From Aporhodopirellula rubra (GTDB lineage Bacteria; Planctomycetota; Planctomycetia; Pirellulales; Pirellulaceae), in contig NZ_JACHXU010000020.1 of NCBI RefSeq assembly GCF_014192335.1, positions 99,053 through 163,052 on the forward strand: 64,000 nt of DNA, read 5' to 3'. Below the pieces are notes generated by a model. It saw only the letters and a list, made by a program, of their open reading frames with translations, made no database searches and was not told the origin of the DNA. The stretch's first letter is position 1, and every line of letters begins with the position of its first letter. Shown here one piece after another: positions 1 to 8,206 of the stretch. Made by a program: the position numbers and the translations under genes.

Positions 1-223
1 TGCGGACATTAGGACAGCCGTCCAATTCCCATTGCTCGATAAGAGCAATCGGCCAGCGACACAAATTCCCAAGTTTGATCGGTCGCGGGATTCTGCCTGC
101 GTCAGCCATTCGCCGGACGTGTCGTGTTGAACACCTCCAGCGTTCTGAAAGATCATCGACGCTAAGCATCGACCGCCCGCGACCGTCAGCGATCGCATCG
201 GCGTTTGCCAATTGATTTCTCAT
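1..223 (-). CDS. AlpA/excisionase-like helix-turn-helix protein, 3' end cut by window edge
   Basis: Translating the minus strand from the ATG at 223 gives at least 74 residues without a stop. A helix-turn-helix core is visible: SMLSVDDLSERWRCSTRHV, then RRMADAGRIPRPIKLG and LCRWP, which is the layout of the HTH_17 / AlpA-excisionase group (a 'recognise, turn, wing with R-x-P-x-K-x-G' pattern). Proteins of this kind bind DNA at attachment sites or control excision of integrated elements. It lies inside the element that ends at the partial tRNA-Leu at 2979, which fits an Xis/AlpA role. A GGTGAAGG stretch sits immediately upstream of the ATG. The family call is fairly safe; the role as excisionase is inferred from context. 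The C-terminus is not in the window. Confidence 0.7.
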   Translation of the reverse strand, partial: MRNQLANADAIADGRGRSMLSVDDLSERWRCSTRHVRRMADAGRIPRPIKLGNLCRWPIALIEQWELDGCPNVR

Positions 224-351
224 CCTTCACCCGTGTTTCGAGGACATCGCAGACCCACGAAATGTGAGCCTGTCACGGGCAATCATTGGGAGACAAGCAG
301 CGAGTGTCTTTTGGGGTTCTTTCGATTTCCGATAGAACCCCCATGAACTAC

Positions 352-1827
352 CTAAGCTTTTTTTGCATGCGAATAGCGGTTCTTGTAGAGCGGGGTCAAT
401 TCGGGGACGTAATACGCAGCAAGCCTCGATTGCACGTTTCGCCGAAACGTTCCAATCGCATCGACGCCCCATCTTCCATGCGAATCAGTGGCGTTGTGTT
501 TCGCAGCTTTTCTAACTTCGCTTACTTGTTTCGACGTCATGTTAAGCAAGCGTGCAAAGTCGCCGGACATGATCCAATCAGCGGATCCATCAAATGCCGG
601 CGGTGCGTTAGGAATGCCCTTGTCACCTGCCGGATTCACAACTTCGGAGGTTGTTTCGTCAGTTGCCAGCTTCGGCGGGAGCGTAACATATTCGGCTGTG
701 TAGCTGGCTTTTCCCAAGTTCGGCTCCGTGGCTGATTGCGTCATTCCTTTGAAATGCAGGAACGGAACGTAAGCCTGCATCACCCGTGATTTTTCATCGG
801 CGATTCGTTGTTGCAGTCTCGCATGTTTCTCCTCGTCGTATGGGCAAGACTTCGCATGTTGAATGCAACGAACATTCTCCGCATGGTGAGGGTTGCAAGC
901 GTCGCCAAATCGCAGGCAATGCTGCATCTGTTTTGCCCAATGAGCCATGCTAAACGCCAGCCTATTCATGGGGGCCCGAACATCGACGTTGGAAGTGCCA
1001 AGCAAAGCAACCGGTGGCAGTTCGGATAGGTCCTTTCGAGCGAATTCGAGCAATCCCGACAACGGTGCGAACGCCGGCAGGAATTCGCTACGTTGCCGTT
1101 CTAACGTTCGCTGCAATTCTCGCAGGGAATCACTTGAATCGTCCAACTCTTTCCGAAATTGTGCAATCGCTCGCACTTTCAGTTCTTGGTTTTGCTCGGC
1201 GTTGCCTGTCTCCGGGTAAGTCACCAGCATCGTGATTTGGCGATATTGAAATAACGAGATCTGAAGCATCGTTGCAGCAAGTTCACCCGCAGCCATATAG
1301 GCCGCGTCGATATTGCTGGGGGTGGCCGTTGGGCTGTCAGCATTCGTTACGCGATCCCTGAATTCAGGTGTCGTTCGTCGTTTCTCGGCTTGGTCCTCTT
1401 TTGGGCCTACCCCGAAAGTGCCCTTCGGTTCGATGGTAGAGGAAAGCGTTCGCTTCACGTAGCGAATCGAACGCTGCAAGTAGTCTTTGACAACCGGTAG
1501 ATTGATCTCGCTCAGGGCGATGGAGTACTCGCTAGCGATCTGGTTCTGGGCGATGCCTCCCATTGTGCCGGGACGGTCTGGGAATCGGGGGTCCCATACC
1601 TTGAATTTAATCACGTCCGCGTTGTCGGTCTTAGTTAGCTCTAACATTCGCGGAAGCGAAAGTTCGTTTCTAAGCCGATTGACTTCGCTACCAAGTTGCA
1701 AGATATCATCGACACCATTGAGGTCGAAAACCGGTAGCGTCAGCCTCTCTATTCGCAGTGTCAATTCTGTAAGACATTCGACCAATTGATCTAGCTTATC
1801 TCGGTCCACTTCTCGGCTCCTACCCAT
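352..1827 (-). CDS. Unrecognised 491-aa protein of the integrated element
   Basis: A long open frame with coding-like third positions, starting at ATG 1827. No family is recognised. What can be seen: an amphipathic N-terminus (about residues 5-60), a central helical part rich in Q, E and R that may form a coiled coil (about 215-260), a Cys/His cluster near residues 320-345 (C-x6-C-x2-HH then C-x6-C) that could bind a metal, and a C-terminal part around DFARLLNMTSKQVSEVRKA that resembles a helix-turn-helix. The protein has no signal peptide or membrane segment. The combination of a possible zinc site and HTH in an integrative element suggests DNA binding, for example a replication or transfer accessory factor, but this is only inference. 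The neighbour on the same strand is the AlpA-like gene 128 bp downstream. Confidence 0.65.
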   Translation of the reverse strand: MGRSREVDRDKLDQLVECLTELTLRIERLTLPVFDLNGVDDILQLGSEVNRLRNELSLPRMLELTKTDNADVIKFKVWDPRFPDRPGTMGGIAQNQIASEYSIALSEINLPVVKDYLQRSIRYVKRTLSSTIEPKGTFGVGPKEDQAEKRRTTPEFRDRVTNADSPTATPSNIDAAYMAAGELAATMLQISLFQYRQITMLVTYPETGNAEQNQELKVRAIAQFRKELDDSSDSLRELQRTLERQRSEFLPAFAPLSGLLEFARKDLSELPPVALLGTSNVDVRAPMNRLAFSMAHWAKQMQHCLRFGDACNPHHAENVRCIQHAKSCPYDEEKHARLQQRIADEKSRVMQAYVPFLHFKGMTQSATEPNLGKASYTAEYVTLPPKLATDETTSEVVNPAGDKGIPNAPPAFDGSADWIMSGDFARLLNMTSKQVSEVRKAAKHNATDSHGRWGVDAIGTFRRNVQSRLAAYYVPELTPLYKNRYSHAKKA

Positions 1828-2699
1828 AGTGACGGGCGGGCCCTACCGTCGCCGCTGGGTAGGTAGCGGCTACGGTAGGGCACAACGGCGGAAGCGATCC
1901 GCCTACCCTTGAATGTCGTCGCCGGTCGAGCGACAACAGAAAAACGGGCGACCAAACCCGCGGTCCGAATTTTGACAATTTCGGGGTTTGTCGTCACCCC
2001 TCATAATCCCCCCAGCGTTTGACCGCTTCCCGGTTGTCGAATAGGTGGGGGTGGGGTGGTGCCAAATCACACCACGTCTATGCGAAAACCGCCGGGTGCG
2101 GGGGAATGAACCCGCAAAGCGAATCGCCGGAAGGACCCAAGTAGCCGGCCCCCGGTCCTGTGAATCCGAATCGGACGGACTCTCTCTCAGCCGTGCGGGG
2201 CTGGGAATGGCATAGGACGCCAACAACCAGCCGGGAGGACCCAAGAGGGGAGTGTGCACAGGTTCCCCCTGGCCCCCACAAGCAATTGCGTGTGTAGCGT
2301 CCCCCTCCCCGCCACAAGCAAACGCCGGACGGTGTTGAACAACCACCGGGACCTAATTTACCGCACCCGCGATCGAGCAGGCAAAGGGAACCTAATAAGC
2401 CTTCCCCCGCCCCACTGTGCAAAAATCATTTTGCTGCATACGCGGCGTGAAACGGGCAGTAATAGGTCGTGATCATGCCATTTCAGAGAATTTCATAGTG
2501 GGGGGGGCACACAAAGCGAAGCGAAGTCATTTTTGCAGGTTCGTAATCAGAGACACGTCGCGGAGGCATTACCCGCGATACGTGATCCAATCGGAAGGAC
2601 CCACCCCAGTCAAATTTGCGTAGGTCGAAGTCTGTCCAATTTGAATCGTGACGCGATGGTTCTTACTGGCATCGAAAGCAGGCCACTGCGAAGTAGTAA
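1828..2699. other. Gene-poor part of the integrated element with short repeats
   Basis: No convincing gene in 872 bp: the open frames here overlap on both strands and lack recognisable protein features. The stretch contains G/C-homopolymer blocks (for example GGGGGGGG near 2503) and several short repeated motifs that are listed separately. It may hold the recombination and regulatory sites of the element, but nothing here is diagnostic. Confidence 0.4.
2127..2603. repeat. Three copies of a CGGRAGGACCCA motif and an imperfect 26-28 bp direct repeat
   Basis: CCGGAAGGACCCAA (2127-2140), CCGGGAGGACCCAA (2231-2244) and TCGGAAGGACCCA (2591-2603) are near-identical and in the same orientation. Between them, TCCCCCT...CCACAAGCAA occurs twice (2264-2290 and 2300-2325). 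Repeats like these next to an attachment site can be arm-type integrase or excisionase sites. That role is an inference; the copies could also be chance in this GC-rich stretch. Confidence 0.35.
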
Positions 2700-2927
2700 C
2701 TACTCGGTTCGGGCGACCGCTTCGGCTTGCCGTTCCAACGCGGCGAGCAACCGACCAGCGGCATCGGTGCCAAGCGTTTCCGCAATCGCATCGAGCAACA
2801 CCGAAGCGGCCGACCGTTCGCCTGATTCCGTGATCTGGTGCAAGCATTGGTGCAAGCGTTCGGCGATTTCGTGAGAATCCCCAATTTCACGGGGTTCTGG
2901 GCCTTTAAATTCGCCGTCCGCATTGGT
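2700..2927 (-). pseudogene. 3' part of an open frame that enters from the tRNA-Leu att site; no start of its own
   Basis: On the minus strand a frame with coding-like codon use runs leftward from the att core to a TAG at 2700. It ends with SHEIAERLHQCLHQITESGE, then about 30 residues of amphipathic helix closing in AVARTE. There is no ATG or GTG with a ribosome site inside this part; upstream the frame simply continues antisense through the tRNA fragment (giving the typical ERTRTST-type translation) and into flanking chromosome. In the excised circle this frame would be joined to the other end of the element, so it may be the C-terminal tail of an integrase or other gene that spans attP and is split by integration. 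The split-gene reading is inferred. Confidence 0.4.
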
Positions 2928-2979
2928 TGAGGGCCTAGTGGGAGTTAATCCCGTGGAGGTTCGAGTCCTCTCGGCCGCA
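2925..2979 (+). other. 3' fragment of tRNA-Leu(GAG): attachment site of an integrated element
   Basis: The sequence from the anticodon loop onward is a tRNA-Leu: TTGAGGG loop with anticodon GAG, anticodon-stem 3' strand CCTAG, a long class II variable arm, T-arm GGAGG-TTCGAGT-CCTCT, and acceptor 3' strand CGGCCGC plus discriminator A (ending at 2979). The matching 5' half (acceptor GCGGCCG, D-arm) is absent: upstream bases do not pair with the acceptor and the anticodon stem 5' strand mismatches from 2924 leftward. This is the pattern left by a tyrosine integrase that uses the anticodon-to-3'-end part of a tRNA as attB. The intact tRNA and the integrase are therefore expected to the left of the window. 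Confidence 0.85.
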
Positions 2980-2985
2980 TTCGAT

Positions 2986-3011
2986 AAACCCCGTGATCCA
3001 CGGGGTTTTTT
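2986..3011 (+). terminator. Intrinsic terminator of the tRNA-Leu
   Basis: A 10-bp perfect stem (AAACCCCGTG, loop ATC, CACGGGGTTT) followed by six T. It lies 7 bp after the tRNA 3' end, as in a native tRNA gene, which marks the sequence to the right as original chromosome rather than element. Confidence 0.85.
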
Positions 3012-3308
3012 CGTGCGCCGACGGAATCTCGATTCCACTGCGACGTCGCTTGAACGGCCACCAACGCCCCCTGGTTTACCACGCTTGCCTGAATACGCCG
3101 CAAACAGCGGCCCAAACATTCACAGGCCGGCAAACATCAGCAAGCCATCCATCGCAGCAGCAGTGTCAATACTCAGCCGGAGCCCTGACGATGATGTCAA
3201 ATTCCACCGGCACTCAACCAACCAAACCAAACCGTTCAGCCAACCATCCTGCTACCTTACGACTTCTCAATACGTTCTCTGCTATCTGATTTCGGGATTG
3301 GCAAACTG

Positions 3309-4352
3309 CTAGTTGGCCTGCGTTTTAGATAGCGATTCGACGAACTGTAGGGTGCTGGCGACGACGCGATCGACGGTCGATGTTTGCGTGTGATTGCCCC
3401 AGTAAAATCCGTGTTGCTCACCGGGATATATGATGACTCGGAGATCTTTGCCCGCGGCGGTGATCGCGGGAAAGAGGATTTCATTGTTCATCTTTTTGAG
3501 CGGATGAGTGTCACCGTGGTGAATCAAAATGGGACACCGGATTGCGTCGATCTTCTGTTCGGTCTGCTGGCGTTGGATGTCAGTATAGTAGTGCAGCGGG
3601 CGTTTCATGCAGTCTTCCCTCACTGAAACATCATGCATCATTCCAGCGTAAAGGATGGACGCTGGCTCACCGGCCACCACGGCAAACGGCGCAGCTTCGC
3701 GGGAACTCGCGAGGTCCAACACGATGCTTCCGCCACCACTGCCTCCGAAGACAATCACGCGGTCCGCATCGACTTCAGGAAGCTCCTTCACCGCGCGAAC
3801 GATGGCGATTGCGTCAAGAATGGGACCGCGAGAAAGCGGCTCGCGGCCATAGGTGCGAAACGTCGCTGAGACCGCAACGTAACCCGCCACCAAAAATCGT
3901 GTGTGCGTCGGATTGGAACGAGCGTCCTCTTGCAGCATTCGGGGCGTTCGTTTTCCAAGACCACCGTGGAAAAAGACGAAGGTCGGCAAAGGTCGATCGG
4001 CACTGCGGGGTACCCGGTAAGCCACTTCCGTGCGGACTCCATCAGCCGCCGTGACGGTAAGCGTTTTGACTGGACTGTCTTCCTCCGACACACGAACCGG
4101 CGGTACGGTCGCTCTCTCCCGGGATCCGTCACCATCGGTGCTGCGATCGCCCGTTCGTTCTCCTGTTCCCGCACTTCGCTGCTTAATGGCGCGGCTGAGG
4201 TATTCGGCTTCGTTAGCGGTTAAAACCACGCCGCGTTTTTGTTTTTGTCGCAGAACACGTGCGCGGTCCCAGTCGATTTCATCCGCCCAACAGGTCGTCA
4301 GCAGACTGACGCTAATAACACATACGAGCAACAAACAGGAGCGTGGCTTCAT
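3309..4352 (-). CDS. Exported alpha/beta-hydrolase (esterase/dienelactone-hydrolase type)
   Basis: 347 aa with a signal peptide at residues 1-23 (KPRSCLLLV...TTCWA). The hydrolase fold shows an oxyanion-type HGG at 129-131, a nucleophile elbow FGGSGGG with Ser205, and likely acid and base in HHGD (Asp281) and GEQHGF (His314). Residues 24-95 are a charged linker. It should cleave an ester or similar bond in the periplasm; the substrate cannot be read from sequence. It lies 28 bp after the MarR gene on the same strand, with a GGAG ribosome site 9 bp before the ATG, so the two probably form an operon controlled from 4922-4967. A hydrolase under a ligand-sensing MarR protein fits inducible use of a small molecule; this is inference. 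Confidence 0.85.
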   Translation of the reverse strand: MKPRSCLLLVCVISVSLLTTCWADEIDWDRARVLRQKQKRGVVLTANEAEYLSRAIKQRSAGTGERTGDRSTDGDGSRERATVPPVRVSEEDSPVKTLTVTAADGVRTEVAYRVPRSADRPLPTFVFFHGGLGKRTPRMLQEDARSNPTHTRFLVAGYVAVSATFRTYGREPLSRGPILDAIAIVRAVKELPEVDADRVIVFGGSGGGSIVLDLASSREAAPFAVVAGEPASILYAGMMHDVSVREDCMKRPLHYYTDIQRQQTEQKIDAIRCPILIHHGDTHPLKKMNNEILFPAITAAGKDLRVIIYPGEQHGFYWGNHTQTSTVDRVVASTLQFVESLSKTQAN

Positions 4353-4380
4353 GATGAATCTCCAAAGGATTGAAAGCGAA

Positions 4381-4902
4381 TCAGGACTTGTTTTCTTTTG
4401 CAGAGGGCGCGTTGTCGTTTCCGAGCGACGCGAGTTCTCGATTGATGTTCTCTGTCGCTCGGATCAATAGGTCCGCAAAGGCTTCGCGTTCGGACGTCGA
4501 GAACTCTCGACAAATCACAGACTCCATGTGCTCGGCAAGCGAAAAACAATCCGGCATGAGCGCCCGCGCTTCGGGAGTGAGTGACATCCGAATCGCGCGG
4601 CCGTCGGAAGGATCTGGACGCGTCGTTACCAGCCCCAACTTACGAACTCGCTTCACCAACCCCGTCATGGTCGATCGCGCCAATCCCAGTCGAGTGGCGA
4701 TTTCAGATGCGGTCTGATCGTCTTGACGAAACAGGGCGAACAGGAGATTACCGATCCCCGGCTGGAGCTTATCGTCGAGTTGACGCAGTTTCAGATGACG
4801 CGCGAGCATTCCGAGGTACGAGTAGTAGGCTCGCCCGAGAAACAAGCTGATCTGGTTGTCTTCTGTCGGCGCGACCGTCGCGGATGGCAGTTCAAAACCC
4901 AT
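4381..4902 (-). CDS. MarR-family transcriptional regulator
   Basis: 173 aa with the standard MarR layout: N-terminal helix, winged helix-turn-helix at about residues 60-110 (TASEIATRLGLARSTMTGLV, then wing LVTTRPDPSDGRAIRMSLT), and a C-terminal dimerisation helix. The DP-x-DGR wing is the family hallmark. MarR proteins are dimeric repressors released by phenolic or other small ligands. The gene is the first of an operon with the exported hydrolase and has a palindromic operator inside its own promoter (4922-4967), so autorepression is very likely. The ATG at 4902 is preceded by only a weak ribosome site. Confidence 0.93.
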   Translation of the reverse strand: MGFELPSATVAPTEDNQISLFLGRAYYSYLGMLARHLKLRQLDDKLQPGIGNLLFALFRQDDQTASEIATRLGLARSTMTGLVKRVRKLGLVTTRPDPSDGRAIRMSLTPEARALMPDCFSLAEHMESVICREFSTSEREAFADLLIRATENINRELASLGNDNAPSAKENKS

Positions 4903-4921
4903 GTCATATCACTCGAACAAG

Positions 4922-4967
4922 GTAGTACGGTACCGAACAACATAATTCGGTACCGTACCATTGTCAA
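4922..4967 (-). promoter_or_regulatory. Sigma70-type promoter with overlapping MarR operator
   Basis: On the minus strand TTGACA (4967-4962) is followed by 17 bp and TATGTT (4944-4939), a close match to -35 and -10. A 13-bp perfect inverted repeat, GTACGGTACCGAA (4925-4937) and TTCGGTACCGTAC (4946-4958), covers the spacer and the start site region and flanks the -10 box. A dimer bound there would block RNA polymerase. The transcript would start just upstream of the MarR gene. Confidence 0.8.
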
Positions 4968-5457
4968 GATTTTGATTGTGCAAGCCACGAATCGCACTGT
5001 CGATTTTCCATGAAAGCCAGACCCGGGAGGTAGTTGCTGACCGGAACGCTTCCTCTGTCAACGAGTCCGTAGCTGCCGTGTGGCATGGATCGGAAATGGG
5101 CGGCGATCGTTCTGCCGCGTTGCTTCGAGGAGGAATCAGTTCGCTTGCCTAAACGATTTAGTCGATGCGATGCAAAACGACTGCTCGCGGAAACGCCCTA
5201 ACCGATCTGAGCAGACGAACGCTCAACAATTCCTCCTCGCGTTGAGAACCCGCAACCCGCCATCGACAGCCCGCCGTGTTCGCGGAACTCTGCATTGCTG
5301 CGCCAGCATTGAAACATTCGATTCAGTGCCGAGGTGAATCTCGCCCGGGGCCTGTATACTGTTACGTCAATCGAACAAGATCGTAGTGAGACAATTCAGT
5401 GATCGACGGCGGGACGTCTGTCTGATTCAATTCGAAACATCATGGGGTGAACAGAAC
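4968..5457. other. Intergenic region, no gene seen
   Basis: About 490 bp between the divergent MarR promoter and the phosphatase gene. No protein features in any frame. A TATACT box at about 5355-5360 could be the -10 of the phosphatase promoter, without a clear -35 match. Confidence 0.35.
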
Positions 5458-6375
5458 GTGGGCAGATTTGTTGCAGTGGGCGACATTCATGGATGCAGCC
5501 AAACGTTGGCTAAGTTGTTGGAAATTCTTGACCTGGAGCCAGGCGACACACTGCTCTCCACGGGCGATCTGTCATCCAAAGGTGAAGACTCTCGCGGCGT
5601 TCACAGCCAGATACTGGAACTGGAGCAGCGGGGGGTGAACGTCATCGTGCTGCTGGGCAACCATGAACTCATGCTGCTCGCCATGCAACGCTCCGTCGGC
5701 GCAAATGTCGACTTAGACGCGTACCCTGAGTCCCTGTTCCGAGGAGCAGCGATCAGTTTCCTGATGCGTGACAACGAGACCTGGGCGACCCTCAAATCCT
5801 ACGGACTCGAGAGCGCGGACGATCCCGAGCTATGGGCATTTCGGCACGACGATCCCCAACGGCATTTTGACAAAGTCTCGCAAAGGCTCAACGACATCGA
5901 TTGGAAACTACCGCAAGCTCATCTCGATCTGCTGTGTCGATGCAAGACACATCACATCGAAAGAAACTGCCTCTTCGTCCATTCAGGAATCCGACTCGCT
6001 CACGTTAAAATGGCCGATGTCCATCGAGCCGTCGACGCACAGATTCAAGACGACGCAAGAGAACTTTGCTGGAATCGCGATTCATTGGGACATCAACCGG
6101 GTTTCCCGGAACTCATGGTCCATGGCCACACACCACTCTCCTATCTGCACTCATTCGTTCCAGACACCAAACCCTGGCGTGACGATGAGCTGGTGTTTAA
6201 GTCAGTCATTCATAACGGGACGCTCAATCTCGACAGCGGCGTGTTCCTCGAAGCCGGCCACCTAACCGCCGTCGAAATCCCCGAGGATGGACACGGCCCA
6301 AACTTCCATTTCATTCGCGTCCCACGGCTAGACCCCGTCTGCAAAGATCGCCTCTGGCACCTCAATTACATGTGA
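5458..6375 (+). CDS. Calcineurin-like serine/threonine protein phosphatase (PPP / ApaH group)
   Basis: 305 aa. All metal-binding motifs of the PPP metallophosphatases are present: GDIHGC near residue 8, GDLSSKGEDSRG, GNHELM, VHSGI and VHGHTPL. The enzyme uses a two-metal site to hydrolyse phosphoprotein Ser/Thr phosphates or diadenosine polyphosphates; these cannot be separated by motif alone. I chose GTG 5458, which has a GGGGTGA ribosome site 7 bp upstream and begins right before the first beta strand (GRFVAVGD); the frame is open further up to a GTG at 5386. It is cytoplasmic and stands alone. Confidence 0.88.
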   Translation: MGRFVAVGDIHGCSQTLAKLLEILDLEPGDTLLSTGDLSSKGEDSRGVHSQILELEQRGVNVIVLLGNHELMLLAMQRSVGANVDLDAYPESLFRGAAISFLMRDNETWATLKSYGLESADDPELWAFRHDDPQRHFDKVSQRLNDIDWKLPQAHLDLLCRCKTHHIERNCLFVHSGIRLAHVKMADVHRAVDAQIQDDARELCWNRDSLGHQPGFPELMVHGHTPLSYLHSFVPDTKPWRDDELVFKSVIHNGTLNLDSGVFLEAGHLTAVEIPEDGHGPNFHFIRVPRLDPVCKDRLWHLNYM

Positions 6376-6728
6376 CCCCGGTTTTCCGAGATCGCTGCGT
6401 CTAACGGAAACATCCGGTGATTTCTCATACGTTGCAAAAGCTAGTGGTGCCCTCAATTGCAAAATTTGCATGCGTCTGCGTTTGTTCATAGAACAGGCCT
6501 CGCCTAATCGAGCGTTTCCTGGAGCAACTCTCGTTAGGACTGCGGCGAATCAGGCAGTGAATAAAGAACGATGGTTCTAGAGCATTTCGATTCACGACTC
6601 CCCGTTCAACGTCACTTGCTTCGCGAGGAGCAGATTCGCCCCTCCGCGGGATCACTTTCCGAAAACACGAGGACGCTTCCTTAGCATGACTCAGATGCAC
6701 GCACGTGACCTACATGGCAGGGGCAGGA
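6376..6728. other. Intergenic region, nothing recognised
   Basis: About 350 bp after the phosphatase with no gene, RNA motif or strong repeat that I can see. Confidence 0.35.
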
Positions 6729-6884
6729 ATGTCTGATTTGCAACCGAAACAAATTCGTCCCCAACTCGGTTCGGAGCAATCAAACAGAGCTGCGGTGATA
6801 TTCATTCTTGCGGTTGTGCTGATCGATGCCGTTGGGGTGGGCGTCGCTTGGCTTATACCGTGGCTTCGCAACTATGGGCAGTAG
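6729..6884 (+). CDS. Small membrane protein of 51 aa, resembling helix 1 of MFS transporters
   Basis: ATG 6729 (AGGGGCAGGA directly upstream) opens a 51-codon frame: a polar N-terminus, one long hydrophobic segment (AAVIFILAVVLIDAVGVGVA), then LIPWLRNYGQ and TAG. An in-frame ATG also exists at 6714. The hydrophobic part looks like the first transmembrane helix of TetA-type major facilitator proteins, where a LDAVGIG motif precedes a pump channel, yet no further helices follow in any frame. It is either a real single-span small protein or a remnant of a lost transporter gene. Confidence 0.4.
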   Translation: MSDLQPKQIRPQLGSEQSNRAAVIFILAVVLIDAVGVGVAWLIPWLRNYGQ

Positions 6885-7069
6885 CGAGTCGCCTGAGCGA
6901 TTGACCACGAGCGGGCTCGCTGTGCTCCAAAACGCATTCGGTGATGTTCGAATGATCGCTGACAACGGACAAAGGTGAGGGCGATTTCCTGCGTATTTCT
7001 TAGCTAGAATCGTCCCAGGGATGCGAGGTGTCTAAGCGGATGTTGCGATAGCATCACCGATTGGATTGC

Positions 7070-8206
7070 TTACCTTTCTTCTTCCGGAGTGGTGTGTTTG
7101 GGAAGCCATCGGACTTCGAGTGGATTAAATCCACTTGTTGCTTGGCGACTCGTGTTGAGCTCGATTCGAGTGACGCTTCCCTCCGGTGATGTCAGTGTTG
7201 ATTTCAGGATGCCATCGTTTGTAATGAACGTCTTGATCTGGTGCTTCTGATATAGCTTGCTCATTTCAGTCAGTTCTTTCATCAGTTCGCGAAAATGATC
7301 GGTGAACTGAGGTGCCTGGCCCCAGACCTGCCTGTTGAAGTCGTAGAACGAAAGCGTTTCTGTACCGGACAGCATCGCTTGATACGCCATCACCCGAAGC
7401 TCATCGATTTCGGGAAGTTGGTTCTTGGGCGGGTGAATCCACGTTTGCAAAACAACGACGAGAGGCAATTCACGATCCGCTAGATGCATCACCTTCCGGC
7501 TTCGTTGCATGATAAAAAAGACATCACTGAGCGGAGCTTCATGAATGTCGGGGTAAGGCATGATTCGCATCACGTCGGCCGCACGATAGAGCAGTGAGTA
7601 GTAGCGAAGCTGCGCGTCCGTTAATGAGGCCATCGGTCCCCAGTGAGAGATTTCGATTTGCACCAACGGAAACTCTTTGCGAATGATGGGCTTCAGACGC
7701 TCATACAGATCGACGTAAAAACGGAAATGCGTTTCAGGTGAGTTGCGTTCAGGTTCATCCTGCACGCTGAAGCCGATCAGTGTTCGTGGATCGACCGCAC
7801 GAGCCCACTCGATTCCTCGCTCGATATCCTCCGGTGAAGTCTGATGTGTCCACCAATGACCGAGCACGACTTGCAGCCCCAGACGCGTTGCGGACTCATG
7901 CAGTTCAACGCGATCCAAGATCACTTGGGTAAACCCCATCGATTTCAATTCGCGAAGATCAGCTTCGGAATGCGGACAGTACATTTCGAACCGCTGCGTC
8001 ATCCGACAACTTACCGGCACGTCGATGAATTCGTCGATATTCTGGCTGCGAATTTCCTCGGGATCTTTCGAGGACAGTGGAAGATTCGAACTTGGCGATT
8101 CTGATTCGCGAGACGCATCTTGGGCGATCACAAACACCGGCGATACAAGAAGGCCGGCCACGAACACGAGAAATCGAATCGCACTGGGTATCGAGACAAA
8201 ATTCAT
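7070..8206 (-). CDS. Exported TIM-barrel (glycosidase-like) protein
   Basis: 378 aa with a signal peptide (hydrophobic SAIRFLVFVAGLLVSPVFVIA, cleavage near residue 29). The mature part reads like a (beta/alpha)8 barrel of the glycoside-hydrolase type: GFTQVILDRVE, LQVVLGHWW, TLIGFSVQDEPERN, VQIEISHWG, VMRIMPYPD, LPLVVVLQTW and TLSFYDFN fall in order as successive strand ends. The DEPE segment is the best candidate for an acidic catalytic pair. No named family is recognised, so enzyme activity is inferred. The gene stands alone between intergenic stretches. Confidence 0.65.
   Translation of the reverse strand: MNFVSIPSAIRFLVFVAGLLVSPVFVIAQDASRESESPSSNLPLSSKDPEEIRSQNIDEFIDVPVSCRMTQRFEMYCPHSEADLRELKSMGFTQVILDRVELHESATRLGLQVVLGHWWTHQTSPEDIERGIEWARAVDPRTLIGFSVQDEPERNSPETHFRFYVDLYERLKPIIRKEFPLVQIEISHWGPMASLTDAQLRYYSLLYRAADVMRIMPYPDIHEAPLSDVFFIMQRSRKVMHLADRELPLVVVLQTWIHPPKNQLPEIDELRVMAYQAMLSGTETLSFYDFNRQVWGQAPQFTDHFRELMKELTEMSKLYQKHQIKTFITNDGILKSTLTSPEGSVTRIELNTSRQATSGFNPLEVRWLPKHTTPEEER

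Noticed and set aside
286..735. 149-aa plus frame and other frames antisense to the 491-aa gene
   Set aside because: Shadows of the minus-strand gene; no domain or ribosome site.
2928..3119. Protein reading through the tRNA fragment and its terminator on the minus strand
   Set aside because: This part of the frame is antisense to a tRNA and the 5' chromosome flank; only the part left of the att core looks coding.
5080..5337. 85-aa plus frame between MarR and phosphatase
   Set aside because: Composition not protein-like, no start signal.
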